A stretch of 64,000 nt of DNA from MED-G105 sp965263305 (lineage in GTDB: Bacteria > Pseudomonadota > Alphaproteobacteria > Caulobacterales > Parvularculaceae). Shown here in pieces: positions 35,915-44,207 of the stretch; the first letter of the stretch is position 1, and every line of letters begins with the position of its first letter. The position numbers were made by a program, and so were the translations under genes. Where the stretch lies: contig OZ253666.1 of NCBI GenBank assembly GCA_965263305.1, forward strand, positions 2,976,001 through 3,040,000, in the 5' to 3' direction. The notes beneath the pieces were generated by a model. That model was not told the origin of the DNA. It made no database searches and was given only the letters and a program-made list of their open reading frames with translations.

Positions 35915-38088
35915 AAAGCGTCCCCTTCGGCAGACTCAAGATGGTAAATCAAACAGGTATTCGGCAGCATTAGCGGTAATTGCACCCCATGCACAAGAAG
36001 CGCTTCTCCTGATGCGACAACGCCGTCGCCCGTCAAGTCTGCCGCTTCGACAATAGATGGCGCCGTGACGGAAATCTCGCCCGTCGGCCAAATCAGCCGC
36101 AGGCGATAGCATTTTGCGGAGGCGAGGCCGATAAAATGGCATCGCTCCGGCAGGGTTGTTCCATGGCCGTTGGTTTTCGCGATTGAGAAGAGGGCCTCGC
36201 TTTGGTCTTTCGCGACGACGCCAACGCCGCTTAAATAGTCTGCCAAATCGAGACGGAAAAAATCCCCGCCATGGAGGAGCTGGCGATGGTGTTTATGGAG
36301 CGCGATCGCTTCCTTTAGTACCTCAAGATCGTGCGCCTCCTCGTCCAAAAGATTGAGCTCCATGCCCATATGGCCAAAGAATGCCGTGGCCGCGCGAAAC
36401 GCGATTGGCAAAACGCGCCCGGTGATGTGACATTTTCTCGGCCCAACATGGGCGCCCATCACGTTTAATGGAAAGAAGTAACTTGCCCCGCGTTGAATGG
36501 CTTGCCGGTCAAGCGCATCATTACTGTCCGATGTCCAAATGCGATCCGTATAGCGTAGAACGCCATAATCAGCCCTTGCACCGCCGGAAGAACAACTCTC
36601 AATTTCCAATGTTGGGTGAGCCGTCCGCAAACGTTCCATCAGGGCGTAGACGGCAAGTGTTTGACGGTGAATAGCAGCGCGGCCAGAGCTGCCGGGGTGT
36701 TGGATGTCCCGGTTCATATCCCATTTGATGTAGGCGACATCGTTTTCTGAGACGATGGCGCTGACCCGATCGTAAAGATAATCAGAGACCTCAGGGCGGG
36801 TAAGATCCAGGGCGAGTTGTTGTCTCGATGGAATTTGATCTACCCCCGGCGCTTTTAACACCCAATCGGGATGGGCGCGATAAAGCTCGCTATCTGGGTT
36901 CACCATTTCAGGTTCGAACCAAAGGCCAAACTCCATCCCAAGAGAGCGGACCTTTTGGGAGAGGGGGCCAAGGCCATTGGGATAAACCTCGGGGGAGACA
37001 TGCCAGTCGCCAAGCCCCGTTCGGTCATCGCGGCGCGCGCCAAACCAACCATCATCGAGGACAAACCGCTCTGCGCCAATCGCCGCTGCCTTTTCCGCGA
37101 GGGAGAATAATTTCTCCTCTGAGTGATCAAAATAGACGGCTTCCCAGGTGTTATAGTGAATGGGGCGGCGTTTACTCCGAGTACGTCTATCCATCACGTG
37201 GGCTTTCAGATGGTCGTGAAATTGCTGAGAAAGGCCACTCAGCCCGCTCTCTGACCACCCTGCGTAGAGAGGCGGGGTGCGATAGGACTCACCTCCGGCG
37301 ATCGTCATTTCCCCTGGGAAAAACAACTCGCCTAACTGTGCATAGCCCCGCCCGTCCGAGTGATGGTCGGCCCGGACTCTGTTGTTGCCGCTCCACCCTA
37401 AATGTAAGCCGACGGCGAGGCCGGAGGCCTCATCGGTGGCTGGGGTCATCGCAATCAGGGCAGGGAAATCGTTATGGCTGGTGCGGCCGCTTTTGTTTTC
37501 GCGGACATAGCTGCCGCGAAACGCGGTTATTTCCTGTTGTTGAAATTCGCCAGCCCATCGCCCTGTAAATCCCATCAAGCGCGACAACCGTTTATCTAAG
37601 GGCATGCAAAGCGCGGTGCACCAATCAATTGATAATGGTTTATCACCATCGTTTGTAATTTCTGTATCCGCGGTCAAAACCCCGGTGTCGGCGTTAAGGG
37701 TTAACCGATAGATTGCGCCAATTTTGGTGTTCGCGTCTTCACAAATGATTTCGACACCGTGCTCATCTCTTTGGGAGACGCGAACGACACGGAAAACCGC
37801 TGACCAATCTCCGCCTGCGCGATGGGCGAGAAAACCTGGGGGGCCCGCGATGCCGGCGCCAAGCTCATTGGAGAGAGAGGAGGAGATGTCAATGGTAGGG
37901 CCGCCGAACGCCCATTGACGTACGGATAAGAGAGCTAATTGCGCGGGTTTCGTATCGCGAAGCAGAGGGCCCCAATAAAGGATCGACGGGCGACTACCTT
38001 TAGCAGCGTCAAGGATGAGTTGGGTTTTTGACGACGTCAGCGAAACAAACTGATCACCTGTCGGTTGGATATCCGTGTGCTGAGTCAT
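35911..38088 (-). CDS. Alpha-galactosidase, glycoside hydrolase family 36
   Basis: A 725-residue retaining alpha-galactosidase. The N-terminal beta-supersandwich is followed by the catalytic barrel. The nucleophile Asp is in VAYIKWDMNRD (about residues 470-480), and the acid/base Asp is in WTSDSNDALDRQ after ESCSSGGARADYGVLRYTDR. ERFVLDDGWFGARRDD and EFGLWFEPEMVNPDS are also GH36 motifs. No signal peptide is seen, so it acts in the cytoplasm on imported galactosides. It overlaps glpD by 4 bp. No transporter for oligosaccharides lies beside it. Confidence 0.93.
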   Translation of the reverse strand: MTQHTDIQPTGDQFVSLTSSKTQLILDAAKGSRPSILYWGPLLRDTKPAQLALLSVRQWAFGGPTIDISSSLSNELGAGIAGPPGFLAHRAGGDWSAVFRVVRVSQRDEHGVEIICEDANTKIGAIYRLTLNADTGVLTADTEITNDGDKPLSIDWCTALCMPLDKRLSRLMGFTGRWAGEFQQQEITAFRGSYVRENKSGRTSHNDFPALIAMTPATDEASGLAVGLHLGWSGNNRVRADHHSDGRGYAQLGELFFPGEMTIAGGESYRTPPLYAGWSESGLSGLSQQFHDHLKAHVMDRRTRSKRRPIHYNTWEAVYFDHSEEKLFSLAEKAAAIGAERFVLDDGWFGARRDDRTGLGDWHVSPEVYPNGLGPLSQKVRSLGMEFGLWFEPEMVNPDSELYRAHPDWVLKAPGVDQIPSRQQLALDLTRPEVSDYLYDRVSAIVSENDVAYIKWDMNRDIQHPGSSGRAAIHRQTLAVYALMERLRTAHPTLEIESCSSGGARADYGVLRYTDRIWTSDSNDALDRQAIQRGASYFFPLNVMGAHVGPRKCHITGRVLPIAFRAATAFFGHMGMELNLLDEEAHDLEVLKEAIALHKHHRQLLHGGDFFRLDLADYLSGVGVVAKDQSEALFSIAKTNGHGTTLPERCHFIGLASAKCYRLRLIWPTGEISVTAPSIVEAADLTGDGVVASGEALLVHGVQLPLMLPNTCLIYHLESAEGDAL

Positions 38089-38121
38089 AGGGCGGTATGA
38101 TTTACTCTGGGCAGTATGAAA

Positions 38122-38565
38122 TTAACGGTTTGAGCGTGTCGCGACAAAAGCCGCCGCCCCAATCAGCAAACATATAACGCCTGCTTTAACGAAAATTGGC
38201 GCGGCTGATTGGGTGACCAACCAAGCCGACAGCGCCATCATGGGCAGGGCGATCATTTTGGCGCGGAGCGGGATGGCGCCGCGCTCCCGCCAGGCGATCA
38301 CGCCGGGCCCCAATTTGGGGTGGGTTAAAATCCATTGTTCCAACCGTGGGGACGACCGAGCGAAACAGGCCGCCGCGATAATGAGGAACAGAGTGCCTGG
38401 TAACAATGGCAGGACGATGCCGGCAATGCCGACCGCTGTCAGAATTAGGCCAACCACTCTGAGGACAATGCGCATGGCCGGGTTAGGCGGGGAATTCGTA
38501 GGGGCGGTCGCCTCCGGGAGCGTTTCGGGTGGGAACGGGTGTTCGCCCTCTCGCATCTCACCCAT
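38122..38565 (-). CDS. DUF454 (YbaN-like) membrane protein
   Basis: A 147-residue inner-membrane protein of the DUF454 family. The typical run is VGIAGIVLPLLPGTLFLIIA followed by AACFARSSPRLEQWILTHP, with more hydrophobic segments at about 105-120 and 125-142. The first 30 residues are polar and may be partly spurious; an ATG at residue 31 (MRIVLRVVGL) is an alternative start. Function is unknown. It is transcribed in the same direction as the alpha-galactosidase and glpD with a 33-nt gap. Confidence 0.85.
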   Translation of the reverse strand: MGEMREGEHPFPPETLPEATAPTNSPPNPAMRIVLRVVGLILTAVGIAGIVLPLLPGTLFLIIAAACFARSSPRLEQWILTHPKLGPGVIAWRERGAIPLRAKMIALPMMALSAWLVTQSAAPIFVKAGVICLLIGAAAFVATRSNR

Positions 38566-38639
38566 CCTATAACTCCTTGAGCGCTAACCCACAAAATCAG
38601 TCATTCGAAATGGCGTTGTTCGCCTATTCGAGCTTAGTT

Positions 38640-38661
38640 GTGTTTTATTTTCATAAAACAC
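38640..38661. promoter_or_regulatory. Perfect 9-bp palindrome in the msrA/DUF454 divergent promoter region
   Basis: GTGTTTTAT and ATAAAACAC face each other across a 4-nt gap, 60 nt before the msrA start and 75 nt before the divergent DUF454 gene. AT-rich arms in an otherwise GC-rich genome and the position between divergent starts suggest an operator. No known regulator consensus was matched. Confidence 0.5.
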
Positions 38662-38720
38662 CGGCGTAAGCTATCAGTCATCGCGGGAGGGGCGTCAAGC
38701 CGCTTAAAGGAGAGTCTTAC

Positions 38721-39239
38721 ATGGCCGATCATCGGACCGCCCTCACGACCAACATCGGATTTGGCGGCGGATGCCATTGGTGTACGGAGGCTGTTTTTCA
38801 GGCGTTAAAAGGCGTCTACCATGTCGCCCAAGGCTTTGCGAAATCGACGGCGCCATTCGATACTTGGTCCGAAGCGGCGTTGGTGACCTTTGATCCCACG
38901 ATCGTCTCGCTCGACGCGCTAATCACGGTGCACCTTGAGACCCACGCCAGCAGCGCGGCTCACAAAATGCGCGGCAAATACCGGAGCGCCATCTATGTTG
39001 TTGACGAGCGCCAAAGGTATGACGCGACAGATATTTTGGGGCGCGTGCAAGAAAGGAACGGCGCCGCGAGGCCATTGGTAACCCAAGTGTTGGCGCTCGA
39101 CGCGTTCAAACGAACTGACCCCAAATTCCAAAATTACTACGCGCGGGACCCGGCGCGACCGTTTTGTAAAACCTATATTGAACCGAAGCTCGCGAAGATG
39201 CGCCAGGCGCATCCTCAGTTGCTTCGCTCGACCGCGTAG
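38721..39239 (+). CDS. msrA: Peptide-methionine (S)-S-oxide reductase
   Basis: Repairs S-epimers of methionine sulfoxide using a catalytic cysteine. The active site reads FGGGCHWCTEAVFQALKGV near residues 13-32, where most MsrA proteins have GCFWC, so Phe is replaced by His. Other blocks are divergent too: VYHVAQGFAKS replaces the usual SGYAGG region and YRSAIYVVD is shortened. The ATG follows AAGGAG (about 8 nt). Overall length (172) fits. It is probably functional as the key Cys and Glu are kept, but belongs to a divergent MsrA subgroup. Confidence 0.88.
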   Translation: MADHRTALTTNIGFGGGCHWCTEAVFQALKGVYHVAQGFAKSTAPFDTWSEAALVTFDPTIVSLDALITVHLETHASSAAHKMRGKYRSAIYVVDERQRYDATDILGRVQERNGAARPLVTQVLALDAFKRTDPKFQNYYARDPARPFCKTYIEPKLAKMRQAHPQLLRSTA

Positions 39240-39636
39240 AAAATGAGGCGCGCTCCGACGGTGATGGCGGCAACCGCCACACCGCCGGAAGGCGGCGCCG
39301 CGAGCGCTCTTATGATCAGGCGCTGTCGGCGTCTTACGAAGCTCTACAGGCGAGGGTCTTATGCGCCTGATGGGATCGTGAATGAGGGCAGCTTTTCCTG
39401 CCGCTGTCCGTATAAAATTGTTTTCGGAAAACGTTTCTTCAGCATCCCAATTCTCCCCTTTGGGTGTTGTGCTCCGTAGAGCGTTGACGACGAGATCAGT
39501 CTCGCCACGTATTCATACCATCCGGGCAGGGGGTAAAAAATCAAAATTGCAACACCAGTGTGCGATGGATCACTACCATTGAACGGCGTTGATCTTGTCT
39601 AAAGACCAACGCCGTCATTCGTGTTAACGCGCTCTG
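39240..39636. other. Intergenic region between convergent genes
   Basis: No convincing gene. Small frames on both strands overlap each other without ribosome binding sites or domains. GC-rich short inverted repeats occur at 39255-39305 and a strong hairpin lies at 39583-39615. Confidence 0.4.
39583..39615. terminator. Hairpin after the minus-strand 137-aa gene
   Basis: ACGGCGTTG pairs with CAACGCCGT over 9 bp, with a small inner GTCT/AGAC stem in the loop. It ends 21 nt beyond the stop codon of the minus-strand gene at 39637, the position of a terminator, but has no T-run. Confidence 0.5.
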
Positions 39637-40050
39637 TCAGCGCCATTCCGGGATAGCGACAATTTGTTTGTCATCCCGGAAAACGATTTGTCCGGGCGCG
39701 TCTGTTTCATGGCGCTCGATGGGGACGCCGCCCTCTTCGACCAGGGCGGCAAGTGTGTTGGCGTGAGTGAGGCATTCACCCGCCTCATCCCGAAACCAGC
39801 ATACCCCGGCATACGGACGTTTTGATTTACGGGTGACGACGCCAAACCTTGATGGTTTGTCGAGTTCATCGCAAAACCAGGCGATTTCTTCTGCGATCGC
39901 ACGACGCAACCAAGGCGCTGCGGCCTCGCCCCCAATTGGGCGATACCCATCTCGCAGGGCGTAGGCCGGTTGGAATACGCCAGTTAATGCACCACGCGTT
40001 TGGCGCGCGCGAAACGGCGACGTGAAACGGATATATTTACGGGCGCACAT
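39637..40050 (-). CDS. Conserved hypothetical protein, 137 residues
   Basis: Family recalled but unnamed. The pattern is CARKYIRFTSPFRARQTRGA at the start, a middle block WLRRAIAEEIAWFCDELDKPSRF, and an end with TDAPGQIVFRDDKQIVAIPE. No signal peptide or membrane segment is present. The ATG at 40050 has GGGAGGG about 5 nt upstream, which decides the start against a 28-residue longer frame. It stands alone, with a hairpin after it. Function cannot be inferred. Confidence 0.7.
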   Translation of the reverse strand: MCARKYIRFTSPFRARQTRGALTGVFQPAYALRDGYRPIGGEAAAPWLRRAIAEEIAWFCDELDKPSRFGVVTRKSKRPYAGVCWFRDEAGECLTHANTLAALVEEGGVPIERHETDAPGQIVFRDDKQIVAIPEWR

Positions 40051-40518
40051 AAAATCCCTCCCGCCTTGCGCCGGTTGGCGGCAAGGTCGGCGAAAATGAA
40101 TGGGCGGGCGCGCCCCTTGATGGGGGGAAGACACGTGGTCAGAACGGCGTTCTGGCGATAGCGCGTGATGACACCCGATAAATGGGGCGCTCGCTTATAA
40201 AAATGTTGTTGTTGGGGTTGCTGCGCCGATTTCGGCGCTCCTCCCGAAGCCTCGCCTTACCGGCGCAACATGCTCCAGTAGGAAAGAGGCGTATGGCGGT
40301 GATTCATCTTTATCATCCGGTTACCTCCGTTTTTAGGGGGCGTCCGATACGCCGTGCAGAAAGGAATGTCAACCTTTTAAATATATGGTTGGGACGCGTG
40401 CAAAACCTGTCAATTGGCGTTTTCGTCTGGGATTTCGGACGGATCTATGATTAAGATGTTTATTTTGCTAAACAATTCGCCGTAGTCGCGCCGAAGAAAA
40501 AAGTGAAGGTGATAATCA
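40051..40518. other. Intergenic region between divergent genes
   Basis: This 468-bp region should hold promoters for the 137-aa gene (minus) and the 126-aa membrane protein (plus). A 90-codon plus-strand frame (40182-40454) has no ribosome binding site and no domain and is not called. Nothing else was recognised. Confidence 0.4.
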
Positions 40519-40899
40519 ATGACAATACTTCAACGGCTGTTTGCCCCCTTCAAGATGACAGCAAGAGAATACGAAGCATCGGTGACGGCGTTGAACATAT
40601 TTTTCGGCGCTGTTATTGGCGTCAGTCTTGGCAATATCGGCGAGATGCCAACGTCGGAATACGTAACGACTCTTATCTTTACATCCTCTTCGGTTATGGC
40701 GGTTCTCTTTGTTGCGTATTCTGAAAGAAAACTTATGAACCTTGTTATAACGCCCATGGTGTTAGGCGCTGTTTGGTGGGCGGATCAATCACCGAAGGAA
40801 GTGTTGAGTTTGCCGCCAAAGGTGATGCCGACGTTAGCGGTTTGGCTCGTGCTCGTGCTGTTCATCGAAGTGTTCAAAGCGTTTGCCGATTTTGAGTAA
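40519..40899 (+). CDS. Small membrane protein, 126 residues
   Basis: Family not recognised. Four hydrophobic segments are seen at about residues 24-42 (ALNIFFGAVIGVSLG), 48-66 (VTTLIFTSSSVMAVLFVAY), 72-88 and 104-120 (MPTLAVWLVLVLFIEVFKAF). The N-terminus (MTILQRLFAPFKMTAREYEA) is amphipathic and the C-terminus acidic. No strong ribosome binding site is visible. It is not clearly part of an operon. Confidence 0.65.
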   Translation: MTILQRLFAPFKMTAREYEASVTALNIFFGAVIGVSLGNIGEMPTSEYVTTLIFTSSSVMAVLFVAYSERKLMNLVITPMVLGAVWWADQSPKEVLSLPPKVMPTLAVWLVLVLFIEVFKAFADFE

Positions 40900-40983
40900 A
40901 GGCTATCGCGGGAGTGGTGGATGTCGGTTCGCGTTACATCGGCGCTAGCGTCCTTTTGGGCAAAGGGCTCTAGCGCTCCGCAT

Positions 40984-41445
40984 TTATCGCACCCCTGCGA
41001 TGATCAACGCCATGCCGGTGACGGCGATCAAGATCGCGGTTGGGATCAGCAATACTTGTAGTAGGGCTTCGCGCCCCGTAATCACACCGGTCCATGTTTC
41101 AAATGGTTCGTTCAGGAACTGGTGAAACGGTTTTGCTTGGGGCGTGTCGAACCTGCCGACCCGGCTCATAATATAGGGGGTCGCCATATAGGCCGCGAGA
41201 TAGACGCCGCTGATCGCGACCATAAACAATGCTTCGGCATCGCCGAGAAAGGTCAACGCGAAAACCGCGAGAATGGCGACATTGACGACGGCAAGAGCTC
41301 TGAACGCCCCATTATGCAGCGTTGTATTTGCTGGCGCTGGTTTTGGGACCAACGTCAGGTGCGGTCGTTGGGGGGATTGGGTCGCTTGCTCTAATTCTGT
41401 TTCAAAAACAACGGTTTCCATTGGCTGTGCGAGCAGGGCATTCAT
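40984..41445 (-). CDS. Small membrane protein under an NsrR-like operator
   Basis: A 153-residue protein with a polar N-terminal 45 residues, three hydrophobic segments (AVVNVAILAVFALTFLG, ALFMVAISGVYLAAYMA and LLQVLLIPTAILIAVTGMAL) and a conserved-looking linker with FDTPQAKPFHQFLNEPFETW. GGAG lies 6 nt before the ATG at 41445, which is preferred to upstream in-frame codons. Directly upstream are a sigma70-type promoter and a near-consensus NsrR site, so it may belong to a nitric-oxide response. It is divergent from the YeaR-like cupin gene. Biochemical function is unknown. Confidence 0.72.
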   Translation of the reverse strand: MNALLAQPMETVVFETELEQATQSPQRPHLTLVPKPAPANTTLHNGAFRALAVVNVAILAVFALTFLGDAEALFMVAISGVYLAAYMATPYIMSRVGRFDTPQAKPFHQFLNEPFETWTGVITGREALLQVLLIPTAILIAVTGMALIIAGVR

Positions 41446-41456
41446 GACGTTCTCCA

Positions 41457-41479
41457 TATATGCATTTGGTATGCATCTT
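41457..41479. promoter_or_regulatory. NsrR-like operator
   Basis: The 23-bp site has two inverted ATGCAT arms (core ATGCATTTGGTATGCAT, followed by CTT). Compared with the published NsrR consensus as I recall it (AAGATGCATTT-N-AAATGCATCTT), 18 of 22 fixed positions agree. It overlaps the start region of the minus-strand promoter. A second, exact half-site AAATGCATCTT occurs at about 41514-41524. Confidence 0.65.
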
Positions 41480-41513
41480 TTATATTGTCTCAAGCCGATA
41501 AATGCAATATATA
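41479..41513. promoter_or_regulatory. Overlapping divergent sigma70-type promoters
   Basis: Plus strand: TTGTCT (41485-41490), 17 nt, TATATA (41508-41513), leading to the YeaR-like gene. Minus strand: TTGCAT (41507-41502), 17 nt, TATAAA (41484-41479), leading to the membrane protein gene. The two share the same 35 bp face to face, and each runs into an ATGCATCTT-type half-site just after its -10 box. Confidence 0.65.
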
Positions 41514-41639
41514 AAATGCATCTTTCCAGAAAAAATCTCGTGCATGAAGCAAAAACCTAGGATCCAAACCGATTATTGGTGGGCGCGATGAAGGGATCAT
41601 TGCGATTTGAGCACAGGCGAGAAAAAAGGAGCCAGATTG

Positions 41640-41945
41640 ATGGAAGACGTTACCGCTGCGTGGCCGGCTGGCCTCGTAAAATATAGTGAGACGCCAGTCT
41701 TCACCGACAAAACCGTGCCGACGAAACTGACATCTGAACACAATACGAAACCGGGTGTTTGGGGGCGGCTTGTTCTCCTTGACGGCGCTCTTGATTACAT
41801 CGTGCCGGGGATGCCGGAAAAATCGGTGTCTCTAACAAAGGGCGACCACGCAATTATCGAACCGCAAGTCATCCATTTTGTGACACCCCATGAAGGGGCC
41901 GCGTTCAGGGTTGAGTTTTACAAAATACCCAATGCCGATCGTTGA
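41640..41945 (+). CDS. YeaR/DUF1971-like cupin
   Basis: A 101-residue single-domain cupin resembling E. coli YeaR (DUF1971, tellurite-resistance-like). Blocks are WPAGLVKYSETPVFTDKTVP, the strand region KPGVWGRLVLLDGALDYI, and GDHAIIEPQVIHFVTP with a metal-binding-type His. AAGGAG lies 8 nt before the ATG at 41640, which decides the start. In E. coli the yeaR promoter is known to be under NsrR and nitrate/nitrite control; an NsrR-like operator lies in the divergent promoter here, in agreement. The reaction is unknown. Confidence 0.82.
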   Translation: MEDVTAAWPAGLVKYSETPVFTDKTVPTKLTSEHNTKPGVWGRLVLLDGALDYIVPGMPEKSVSLTKGDHAIIEPQVIHFVTPHEGAAFRVEFYKIPNADR

Positions 41946-42041
41946 CGCCGACTAGTGCATGGCGAACGTCGTTCTTCCATATCCCTGAAAAACGGCTGTC
42001 ACAAAGATAGGATATGTCCCCTCCAACCGGAGGGCGCTATT

Positions 42042-43145
42042 ATGAGAAATATCGGATTTTCGCTCGCGTGGCTGTTTCTGGCCGCTTGTACGACGCATAC
42101 GTCGCAAAAGACCCATGATCATCACCGTCAACCTGAACAACACATCGCGGCGGTGGAAATTAGTGATCTTGACGAGCACCACGGGGAACCGAAACCCTGG
42201 ACATCGCTCGACGTTCTCGATGGCCCAGAGAAATTTGCTTTCGCCGTGATTACAGATCGCACCGGCGGTGAACGCAAAGGCTTGTTCGGTCCCTTCATGG
42301 AAAAGGTTGATCTCATGCAGCCTGCTTTCGTGATGAGCGTTGGTGATTTGATCAATGGCTACACTGAAGATACCGCGCAGATCGACGCAGAATGGGATGA
42401 GTTTGACGGCTTTATCGAAACGCTGGACGCCCCCTTCTTCTATGTCGCGGGCAACCATGACTATATGAACGTTCAGATGGAGGAGGCATGGCGCACTCGG
42501 TTTGGCGCCAGCTACTACCATTTCCGATACAAAGACGTTTTATTCCTGATTTTGAACAGCGAGCTATTGGACATCAATCCAAATGGCCCTGACAAAACGG
42601 CTGGGCCGGGGCATGATGAATGGCACGCGACCGCTGGACGCCGCGCCGCGCGGGATGCTCAGTATACCTATGCACAAGACGTTCTGGCTAAAAATACAGA
42701 TGTTCGGTGGACGTTCGTCTTCGTGCACAAGCCGTTCTGGCGTTCGGGCTGGGAGCATCCACCGCGTATTCCCGATGGCGAATGGGGAGAGTTCGACCTC
42801 AGTGATTACCCGGTGGAAGGGCCGTGGCCGATCCGAGAGGCGGAGACCACGGATTGGACCGCCCTTGAAAACCTCTTTGCTGATCGCGACTACACCGCCT
42901 TTGCCGGCCACCGTCATAGTTACGCGTATTCCGGCGATAATACTGGGGCGCATACCCATGATAAAATCGCGCTTGCCACAACAGGTGGGGCTAGCAATAC
43001 CCGCGGTCCGGCCTATGGCGAGTTCGATCAGATGGTCTGGGTTACGATGACAGCAGATGGCCCGGTCATCGCCAATGTCGGGCTGAACGAGGTTCTGCCG
43101 AAGGACTTAGAGACCCCGAAAGCGCGCCCTTGGTGGGTCGACTAA
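42042..43145 (+). CDS. Metallophosphoesterase lipoprotein
   Basis: A 367-residue calcineurin-like phosphoesterase. The N-terminus MRNIGFSLAWLFLAACTTH is a lipoprotein signal (lipobox LAAC), which with GGAGGG upstream fixes the start at 42042. Metal-binding motifs are DRTGGERKG (normally DxH, here Asp-Arg-Thr), SVGDLINGY, GNHDY, FVHKPFW and GHRHSY. The first motif variant occurs in a known clade of this superfamily. Substrate unknown, probably a phosphoester in the periplasm. The gene follows the YeaR-like gene by 96 nt. Confidence 0.86.
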   Translation: MRNIGFSLAWLFLAACTTHTSQKTHDHHRQPEQHIAAVEISDLDEHHGEPKPWTSLDVLDGPEKFAFAVITDRTGGERKGLFGPFMEKVDLMQPAFVMSVGDLINGYTEDTAQIDAEWDEFDGFIETLDAPFFYVAGNHDYMNVQMEEAWRTRFGASYYHFRYKDVLFLILNSELLDINPNGPDKTAGPGHDEWHATAGRRAARDAQYTYAQDVLAKNTDVRWTFVFVHKPFWRSGWEHPPRIPDGEWGEFDLSDYPVEGPWPIREAETTDWTALENLFADRDYTAFAGHRHSYAYSGDNTGAHTHDKIALATTGGASNTRGPAYGEFDQMVWVTMTADGPVIANVGLNEVLPKDLETPKARPWWVD

Positions 43146-43351
43146 TCGGTCGATTGGAGAGCGTTCCAACCGAAAAAACGGGATACAGACAATTACTTGC
43201 GCCATCGCGCCTTGTTCGATAGGGTATCGTCCTTTCTTGGGTGGAGACGAGAACCCATTGTTTTGGGTGCTTTGCGGAAGCGAGCGATTGCGTCCAAGAA
43301 ATATGGCTTGAATTCGAGCATTGCTTGGACCCTCTGCTCTTACCGCTTTTG

Positions 43352-43999
43352 TTATCTAGGCAGCTTGCCGGGTGGGAAGCAATGCCCTTTGCCCTCCGGC
43401 TTCGCGCAAGGGTGCGGATAGCTTTCATCGGCGTGATGCTTGATGTAAAGGGCAGGAGTACGCGGATAATCGCGGTTTCCGTAATAGGCTGTGACGCTGA
43501 CGCCATCGGCAGGTCGGTAAAACTCTCGTCGAGCGGGAGTGCCTTCACATCGCTCGATACCGTTGCAGGTGCGTGTACTGCAACTCAAGATGTAAAGAAC
43601 CTCTGCTTCAAGGAAGTCATCATCGGTCATAACGCGTGTGAGCGCTTCATCAAACTCCGTACGGTTCACATTCCGCAGGTAACTGCCGCATTGTCTGTGC
43701 TCGCCCGTCATAGCGAGGCCGATGCCGGGCGCCACACGAAGGTCCGTTCTGAAGTTATCGGATCGGTGGTTTTCGCGACAAAAGGGAAGGCCGAAAACTT
43801 GTCGAAAGGTGAAGGTTTCGGGCAAGGATTGAGAAACGCCGCAATCATCAGCCGCAAGAGCGTTTCTAATCTTCTGGTCAACACTCAGCTCAGTGGGTTT
43901 CAGCGGGGTGCTAGCACAGGAGGCTACTAAAGCTGAGACCAAAAGGAGTGGGGCGCAATACGCGCGTCGCATCCGCGCCCAAGTTGTTTGTCTAGCCAT
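43352..43999 (-). CDS. Putative lipoprotein, cysteine-rich
   Basis: Family not recognised. The N-terminus contains MRRAYCAPLLLVSALVASC, a lipoprotein signal with lipobox VASC. The mature part of about 190 residues holds nine or more cysteines (for example YILSCSTRTCNGIERCEGT), so disulfides in the periplasm are likely. Several ATGs precede the signal; 43999 is used here and 43972 (the Met just before Arg-Arg) is equally possible. A frame of 229 codons on the opposite strand lacks a signal or domain and is considered a shadow. Confidence 0.65.
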   Translation of the reverse strand: MARQTTWARMRRAYCAPLLLVSALVASCASTPLKPTELSVDQKIRNALAADDCGVSQSLPETFTFRQVFGLPFCRENHRSDNFRTDLRVAPGIGLAMTGEHRQCGSYLRNVNRTEFDEALTRVMTDDDFLEAEVLYILSCSTRTCNGIERCEGTPARREFYRPADGVSVTAYYGNRDYPRTPALYIKHHADESYPHPCAKPEGKGHCFPPGKLPR

Positions 44000-44207
44000 A
44001 AAAATCCACATCACAGAAATACCCCGCGCTTGATGAACCCGAGAGTATCAATAGCGATGGCGGAGTTCAATAAATTGGAATTTGACAAGAGATTGAATTT
44101 GAAAGCGTTTTTTCTGGTCTAAGTGCCAAGGCATTTAAAATGTCGAATTGACGAGGAAAATACACAAAACGCAATCTAGGCGTAACGATCCTCTGACAGT
44201 TCCAACG

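Noticed and set aside
36828..37568. 246-codon plus-strand frame inside the alpha-galactosidase gene
   Set aside because: Antisense shadow of a well-conserved GH36 enzyme.
43241..43930. 229-codon plus-strand frame opposite the putative lipoprotein
   Set aside because: The minus-strand frame has a clear lipoprotein signal and cysteine pattern; the plus-strand frame has no domain or signal.
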